Source: Euonymus europaeus
Lineage: Eukaryota; Streptophyta; Magnoliopsida; Celastrales; Celastraceae
NCBI GenBank assembly: GCA_963580455.1
Contig: OY756968.1
Location: 5,741,544 to 5,805,543 of the forward strand
Direction of reading: 5' to 3'
Length of the DNA stretch: 64,000 nt
The number at the start of each line of letters is the position of its first letter. Position 1 is the first letter of the stretch. The notes beneath the pieces were generated by a model that saw nothing but the letters and a program-made list of their open reading frames with translations, did no database searches and was not told the DNA's origin. Of this stretch, positions 58,258 to 64,000 are shown in pieces. The position numbers and the translations under genes are program-made.

Positions 58258-61200
58258 TTGAAAACTTTTCTCAATAAAACAATCTATATAATAAGACTAG
58301 GACGTACTTTTTTTAAAAGAGCTTTTAGCTTTCTTATATTAATTGATTTTTATGAATGGCCTATTTTCGTTAGGTTAAATTTTTTGAAGTATTTCATGTC
58401 TTTTTGGTCTATGAAGATATTGAGGGTTACCTACCCTTTGTATTGGGAGCTTTTCAGGTTATCTTTACTCCCATTTGTTATAATTATACATTTATTACTC
58501 TCTTACCTATTTGGGTTATCCATAGTTTCCACCTCTATACTATTTTTATATTATGGCTTCATGTTGAGGTCATCTTAATAATTTCCATTGAGTGCATGAC
58601 ATGTATGTTCCTTTTCACTATGAGATTGTGTCATTCAACCGACAAAAGTTGGAACAGAAGACCAAGAAAAAGGTTTATCAAACCTCAAATTCGAACCTCC
58701 TAGCAAATCTAGGTTACTCATGGTTCTTTGAATTTTGGGTTGTTCTTTGTTCTTCTTTTCGCTTGCCTGTTTCTACATCTGTCCCATTTGTTATGATTGG
58801 ATGAGTTTTTTAAAACTATTTGTTGCCTGCACTTGATTTTAGGGTAACAAGAAGCTGACTCTACATTTCTTCTGGATGCACATTTAAATTTTGTTATACT
58901 GGATGATCAATGAAACTCTACAAAACTGCATGTCATGTGGTGATAAGCCAATGAAAAAGACGGCCAAAACTGCATCTAATGTCTTGGAAGAGACAAATTC
59001 GTGACCTCTTATCATCAAATCAACAACTGCCTTTTTTGTAGAGACTATCTACTTCTCATGTCATATCATAATACATCGCTGAAGTGGAAGCTGAAACTAT
59101 ATATCTATAACTATTAAAACTAATGACAGTGATGATAGTACAGAGATAGTTGAGTTTATATTTGTGTATTTTGCAGCTTGCATTTCCAGAAAATATATTT
59201 GGTTGACGCTTTTACTAGGGGTTTGTTGTGGTATTTTGCAGTGGATAATGAAGGTCTTTAGAGCAGAATTATCAAGGGGAAGTATTGTATCAGTATGAAG
59301 GGCTTAACTCCCAAGATCGCAAACTTTCGCTGTGTGGAAGGCGGTTAGTTGGGTTTTTAGGTCACCTGCAATGGGTGAGTGGGAGGAAAATCATTCTCAG
59401 CAAGACCAAAATCAACCCTAATCATACCTTCATTGTGATTTTCTTTCTCTGTATCTAAACCCAAGGTTTGTATTTGATTTCTATTTTTTAAAATATTTGT
59501 ATTTAACTCTTTCTTCCTTTCAGTGTTGAGCTTGATTTGAAACGGGAAGTCAACACTTTGCTTGATCCATTGAAATGATGGTATGTTTTTGGTGTTCTCT
59601 ATGCATTCTTTCTTTTGACTGTTTCTTGATTCAATACTGTTTTGATTTTGAGTTCATCTGCGAGACTTTTCATTGCTTTGTGTTGTGATGGATGTGTTTT
59701 GGGTGCTCTGGTCTTTCTCCTTGCCTTTCTTGCTTCTCAGAAATTCCAGGTTTTGATTCTATATATTTTTTGTGCAGTCCTTTCTCCTTAATATGTTCCT
59801 TCTCTTGAAAGGTTATATACTTTTATTGGTTGATTTGTCAATTTCAATTCACTAAGGATTATGGTGTGCCAATTAGGAAAGGTAAACTGTAGACAAAATA
59901 TTTCTATGACAGTGACGTAGATGATTGTGTTCAAATGACCTTTTTGCCTAATTGTGTGTTCTCCTATACAGCTTTTGAAGCCCTTCAGGGAAGATGGCAA
60001 GTTTTCAGAAAACCTTGGCTGAACTAGGGAGTGGAATGTCAATATGACACCAAGGTATCCATGAATCAGATAAATAAATTATTTATTCATTGTGATGTAC
60101 CTAAAAATGTGTTGTGTTGTGATTTTTATCTAAATTTTGCCTATGAAGTGGACTTACAATTCTAGGTACAACATGGCTTTTTTGTTCTTCGAAATTATGC
60201 TCATTATAAATGGGTTCTATTCTTGGTGCTGATATTCTTTTAGGAAAAATTATTTGCCTGCCATTCTTGGTGTGTCTAGATATTGGCAGGGTTCCCTTTT
60301 TTTTCCTTTTCTTTCTCCTACGCTTTTTCATGTGCTCATGTTGACAGACATAGAGGAGTATTTTAAGAAAGTATTACCCTTCGATCAAGATCTCCATGGG
60401 ATACTCACGAAAACAAAAGTGACTTATATGACTGGTGTTTCAAGATTCTTACCTGACTCATTTACATATGTCCTCTGGTGGTCATGACTGTGGAAAAGGA
60501 CATGAAGTAAGGTTTTGAAAGGCAATGTAGATGTAGGGAACTATAATATCCTTTTAATTAACTGTTTGTCTGTAATCAATACTACACCTCACAATTTCTG
60601 GCGAGCATCTTTAACATGTTAGTTCTAATCTAATCTTCTTCCTTCTTTACAACCAAGTCATGGAGACTGTATATTTCCTGCAACCTCAGAGTGGCCTTCG
60701 CCCTTATGTTGTTAACACCAGTTCTTTTTTATTCTCAACTGAGATTGAACTTCCAGTGCCAGAGTCGGTGGCCATGTAGAGACTTGGACTCACCCTGGCC
60801 ATTGCTGTTTGTTGGAAATAAGGGAATTCAAGAATTAATGGTTGCTGGACAAATGAGGTGTTCAATAAAGAAATTTTCCTTATAAAAGAGGAATCTTTCT
60901 ACTAGATTGAAAGTAATGAATAAGACAATTTCTACTAATCCAAGTTTTGTGATGAATATATAATTTGGGTGGAGCCTTTTGATTCATTGGGTTTTAAATT
61001 ATAGAAAAGCCTAGGATTTCCAATTGTCAGTTCTTTATTCATTAGTGTTGTTCCTCTATGTGGCGTTCAACATCTTAATGGAGTTTAGTGTGATGTTTTA
61101 GCTATCTAATATTTAGAATTAGTAGTACTCATTTCAACGATGATGCCAAATGCAAAATTGTTATTAGTAAATTGCCTTAAGCTCGCTTCCCATAATTTTT

Positions 61201-61980
61201 GCCAATTTGTAGGGTATTCTGCAGTACTTACTTTTAACAATTACCAATATTTTCTCCACTTGCAGAATTCTTTGTTAGCAACTACATTCAATGCTTTGAA
61301 ATGACTATGTTGAAATTCTAAGGGATTTTTTTTGCTGTTGTTGGGATTTATTTTCCCAGGAAATCATCATTTGTCTTTGTTGTTTTAGACTTCATTTTTG
61401 CATTATCTTCACCGTGCTGCCAGCTGTTATTCCCTTTTCCAAAAAAAACTGGACCATAACCTGTGATGTTTATTTCTTCATTCGTTTTAGGTTGGGTGAT
61501 TTTAATAGATTATAGCTACATATTGCATGTATTTAGAGTTATTGGTAGTGCTTCAAGTTACTGTTTTTTTTATCAAGTTACTGTTTTCCTTCACTGATCT
61601 ATTAAAATATATCTAATTTTATAGTTGTTTACCCTCTTCTACTTATCTAGATTTGGTAAAGCTTTGAGCTTTTTCTTAATGAGTCTGCCCTGCAATAATT
61701 TAATCTTTTCGATCAAAATGGTTGTGCAATTAAGGGTCTGTTAATAATGGCTCAACACAGTTGAGAGTTGGCTTAGTCATGCTTGGTTTTTGTAAGTGCA
61801 TTTCCCTGGTGCTATCAAATCTTTTACTTCTTCAATAGAAATCCTCATGCTGTGCTACAAATTTATGCTTTTCATACTCTTTGGTTGCATATCGTTTTGA
61901 TGAGAAATGTAGATATATGGTTGCCAATGTCATTTATATCTCTTTAACTTTTAAAACCCTGTGCTGATATGCATTTGTGA
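58258..61980. other. Intron-like interior of the Helitron block
   Basis: The longest frames (58258-58578, 60254-60487) have no recognised domain. One short stretch, DIEEYFKKVLPFDQDLHGIL at about 60350-60410, could be a captured exon. Confidence 0.3.
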
Positions 61981-62002
61981 TACATAGGAACATAACTGGC
62001 TT

Positions 62003-62356
62003 TTGGTACTTGCTCGCTTGTGGAACTTCTATTGTAACTGTCATCAAAAGAGTCATTTATTAAGGTCCAGAGAAAAAGAACTTCCTTCTATGCTTTGTCT
62101 AATGGCCGATGATCAATCATGTAAGGAAAATAGAAAGAAGAGAAATGAATATATGGCTGAAAAGAGACCAGTTTATTCAAAACACCAGACATCATCAACA
62201 GGCAATGCTTTATCATCAGTAGGGCCAGTTATTGATCCACTACCATCCACTATCAACCATGATTCCATAAGGCCAAATGATTCCCATGCTCTGAACTTAG
62301 GTAACCTAGAGAACGTTTGTCAATTTTGTGGGGCAAAAAACAATGAACGAAAGTGA
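62003..62356 (+). pseudogene. Helitron replicase N-terminal fragment
   Basis: The frame reads KENRKKRNEYMAEKRP, a Ser/Thr-rich spacer, then LGNLENVCQFCGAKNNERK. The final LGN..ENVCQFCGAK..ER block matches the N-terminal Cys-x2-Cys signature that opens plant Helitron Rep/helicase proteins. It stops directly after this motif, with no HUH or helicase domain following. Confidence 0.55.
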
Positions 62357-62836
62357 GAAACTTTTAATCATCTCCTCCTCCTGTAAATCAAATTTGTATT
62401 TAATCTCACAAGTATGTTAAAAAATTAAGCTCTTCTATTTGCTTCCCTTTCGCGTTAGTGAATTTATTTACCAATTTTGATTTGTGGAGTATTCACTTTA
62501 GTAGTAAGTGATTGAAGTGCTATTTCAATTTCGTGTCTCGACCCATAAAACTTCATATCTGCTGACTTCCACAGGATTAGGAAAGTCAGAGCACAAGCTG
62601 AATAAAAGCGGATTGACCAAATTGAGGAGGATGATGATGAAGACCATCATGAACATGATAATGTTATTAGTTTTTAAACTTTCATATTTGGTGATGTTTA
62701 CCTTTCCGTGGTGAGTTCTCTGTTACTTGAGGTTGTAAGCAAGTGGTCTAAATGTAATGCTATTCAAAAATTAATTGAGAGCTATTTTGTAGATGGTTAT
62801 GACATGCATTTCCGGGCAACGCACGGGCCACTAACT

Positions 62837-63124
62837 GGAGGAGATGGACACTGTTCAAGGTGAGCTGTGTTGAATAGCTCCCTAATGTACGCCTTCTTGG
62901 ATTTGTATAAATTGCGGAATCTATATAAGGGAATTTCGGGTTTTAGAATTTTAATTTAATGACTGAGTTGTGTTTTCTAGGGAAGGCTATGAAGGATCTT
63001 CACACAATACGTCTATTTTTATGTTTTCGAAACTTCGATTTAGTCATTTATGCATCATCAGTGCCTATAACTAATATGGAATCACCAAATGAGAATACTC
63101 AAATTTTAAGTATGCCACCTCAAT
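62837..63124 (+). repeat. Right 288-bp direct repeat flanking the Helitron-like insertion
   Basis: Near-identical copy of 54660-54947. It begins immediately after the Helitron 3' end plus one T. Beyond 63124 the sequence departs from the left copy. Confidence 0.9.
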
Positions 63125-63480
63125 TTCCTTATAAAACCCAAGACTGCCACCTGGAATTTTAGGAATTAATTTTTTATTAACTGATGGCAGAAAACTCCGT
63201 TAAATTAATTATTATGACTAAAGAAAATTCTCAACACTTTTCATTCACTTTTATTGAGGCGCTTCATTCAGTAAATATATTAATTCCAGAGAAAATAAAA
63301 TAACGAGCTCAAGTTCGCAAACTACATATAATAAAAGCATGTGATTTACCAAAATACCTAAAAAAATTGTGAATAATAAAGCTACAAAAAGTGGCGAATT
63401 TTTTGGAAAATTATTTTAGTTTTATTTATAAAAAAAAAGCAGTTTAATTATCAACAAATTATCTTTTTCTTTAATAAAAA

Positions 63481-63508
63481 CCCGCGCCAAGCGCGGGCAT
63501 ATTCCTAG
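63481..63508 (+). mobile_element. Second Helitron 3' terminus
   Basis: CCCGCGC-CAA-GCGCGGG forms a perfect 7-bp hairpin at 63481-63497, followed 7 bp later by CTAG (63505-63508) and a T. This is the canonical Helitron 3' end. The matching 5' end was not located; it may lie left of 54660, with the other Helitron nested inside. Confidence 0.75.
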
Positions 63509-63524
63509 TTTCTCCTAATTGTCG

Positions 63525-63724
63525 TTTCCAAAGAAAGTGAAGAAGCCAACTACCCTAAAATTGACGGAAGATTTTTCCGTAAAGAACATCGCGTCCCTCT
63601 TCTTCCTTTGGAACCCTAGAACGCTCCTCCTCGTCGAACCAATTCTCTCTTCTCCCTCTGGAATCCTAGGACGCTCTTCTCCCTGTCGAAGCAATTCTCG
63701 TTCAGATTGCGAGAGGCAATCCAG
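63525..63724 (+). other. Putative first (leader) exon of a gene running off the right edge
   Basis: This stretch is C/T-rich and less AT-rich than its surroundings (CCTCTTCTTCCTTTGGAACC, TTCTCTCTTCTCCCTCTGG). It ends GCAATCCAG before the donor-like GTTAGTCTCG at 63725. It looks like the 5' UTR exon of a plus-strand gene. No coding start is identified in the window. Confidence 0.45.
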
Positions 63725-64000
63725 GTTAGTCTCGATTTTCGATTTACTTGTGAGCTCTCGATTTCGCCTTCATTTTTTTGATTCAAGTTCTGCCTCGATT
63801 TCTCTCGGTTTTATTGTTTGTCTCGATTTGTCTTGAAAGTTGTTACTTGGTTGGGCTTCTAATTGGTAGGTTACTTTTGTTATCTCATGATTCTGTTGCC
63901 ACAAGATGGTATAGGCTGGAATACCCTGTTCGAGTTACCTTATTTTCTGTTGTTTTGTCATACAAGAACTGAAAAATAGAGCAGTACATGATGCCTTTGA

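Larger units (their letters stand above)
54947..62835 (+). mobile_element. Helitron-like element carrying gene fragments
   Basis: The left end TCTATTACTTATATATAAAC follows an A, as Helitron 5' ends do. The right end at 62811-62835 is GCAACGCACGG within a short imperfect hairpin (CCGGGC/GCACGG) followed by CCACTAAC and a T, matching the hairpin plus CTRR ending of plant Helitrons. Inside are a coiled-coil gene fragment (55288-55608) and a broken N-terminal piece of a Helitron replicase (62003-62356). There is no intact Rep or helicase, so it is non-autonomous. Most of 56-62 kb is intron-like AT-rich DNA. Confidence 0.6.

Noticed and set aside
58258..58578. 106-codon hydrophobic frame suggesting a membrane protein
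   Set aside because: The hydrophobicity comes from T-rich DNA. No start context, homology or neighbouring exons.
1..64000. CRISPR arrays, bacterial defence systems, rRNA or tRNA genes
   Set aside because: No spaced identical repeats, operon-like gene packing or recognisable RNA gene sequences; the window is plant nuclear DNA.

Overview
This is nuclear DNA of a flowering plant, most likely a eudicot. It is AT-rich, its genes are split by GT-AG introns, its introns and intergenic regions are full of transposon remnants, and the recognisable proteins are plant families. There are no bacterial-style operons, CRISPR arrays or rRNA/tRNA genes that I can recognise.

Three host genes can be modelled with confidence, all on the minus strand. 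(1) 12982-13592 is a small two-exon PHD-finger protein. (2) 16477-26604 is a 19-exon WD40/TPR protein of 752 residues matching ASG2/WDTC1, a CUL4-DDB1 substrate-receptor type protein with a C-terminal CaaX box. One of its introns appears to be GC-AG. (3) 29600-30685 is a SAC51-type bHLH factor. Its long spliced leader (to about 32.6 kb) carries a 53-codon upstream ORF split over two exons (31362-31240 and 31063-31025), the hallmark of translational control by thermospermine in this family. A fourth gene probably begins at the right edge (first exon ends at 63724, plus strand).

The rest is layered mobile DNA. From left to right: a CACTA-like MITE; a decayed copia fragment (2.75-3.66 kb); a 606-bp Pack-MULE-like element with 88-bp inverted repeats and a 9-bp target duplication (3913-4518) beside AT-rich tandem units; further tandem repeats (6.9-8.5 kb); a 3-kb orphan Ogre/Tat-like LTR (9158-12197); MITEs around 14.3-14.8 kb; a hAT MITE with an 8-bp target duplication inside an ASG2 intron (23475-24014); a solo LTR inside a MITE (27815-28244); a 2.1-kb MULE carrying a FAR1-domain fragment (35926-38053); an intact young Ty1/copia element (40092-44704); decayed gypsy and hAT genes (51.3-53.5 kb); and a Helitron-rich block (54-63.5 kb).

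The most unusual structure is at 39873-45122. A 558-bp piece of DNA from just downstream of ASG2 (15779-16336) was copied about 24 kb away and is flanked by a 31-bp direct repeat. The intact copia element later inserted into that copy, so the same window also holds the matching empty site at 15953-15957. A second odd structure is an approximately 7.9-kb Helitron-like insertion bounded by two near-identical 288-bp direct repeats (54660-54947 and 62837-63124).
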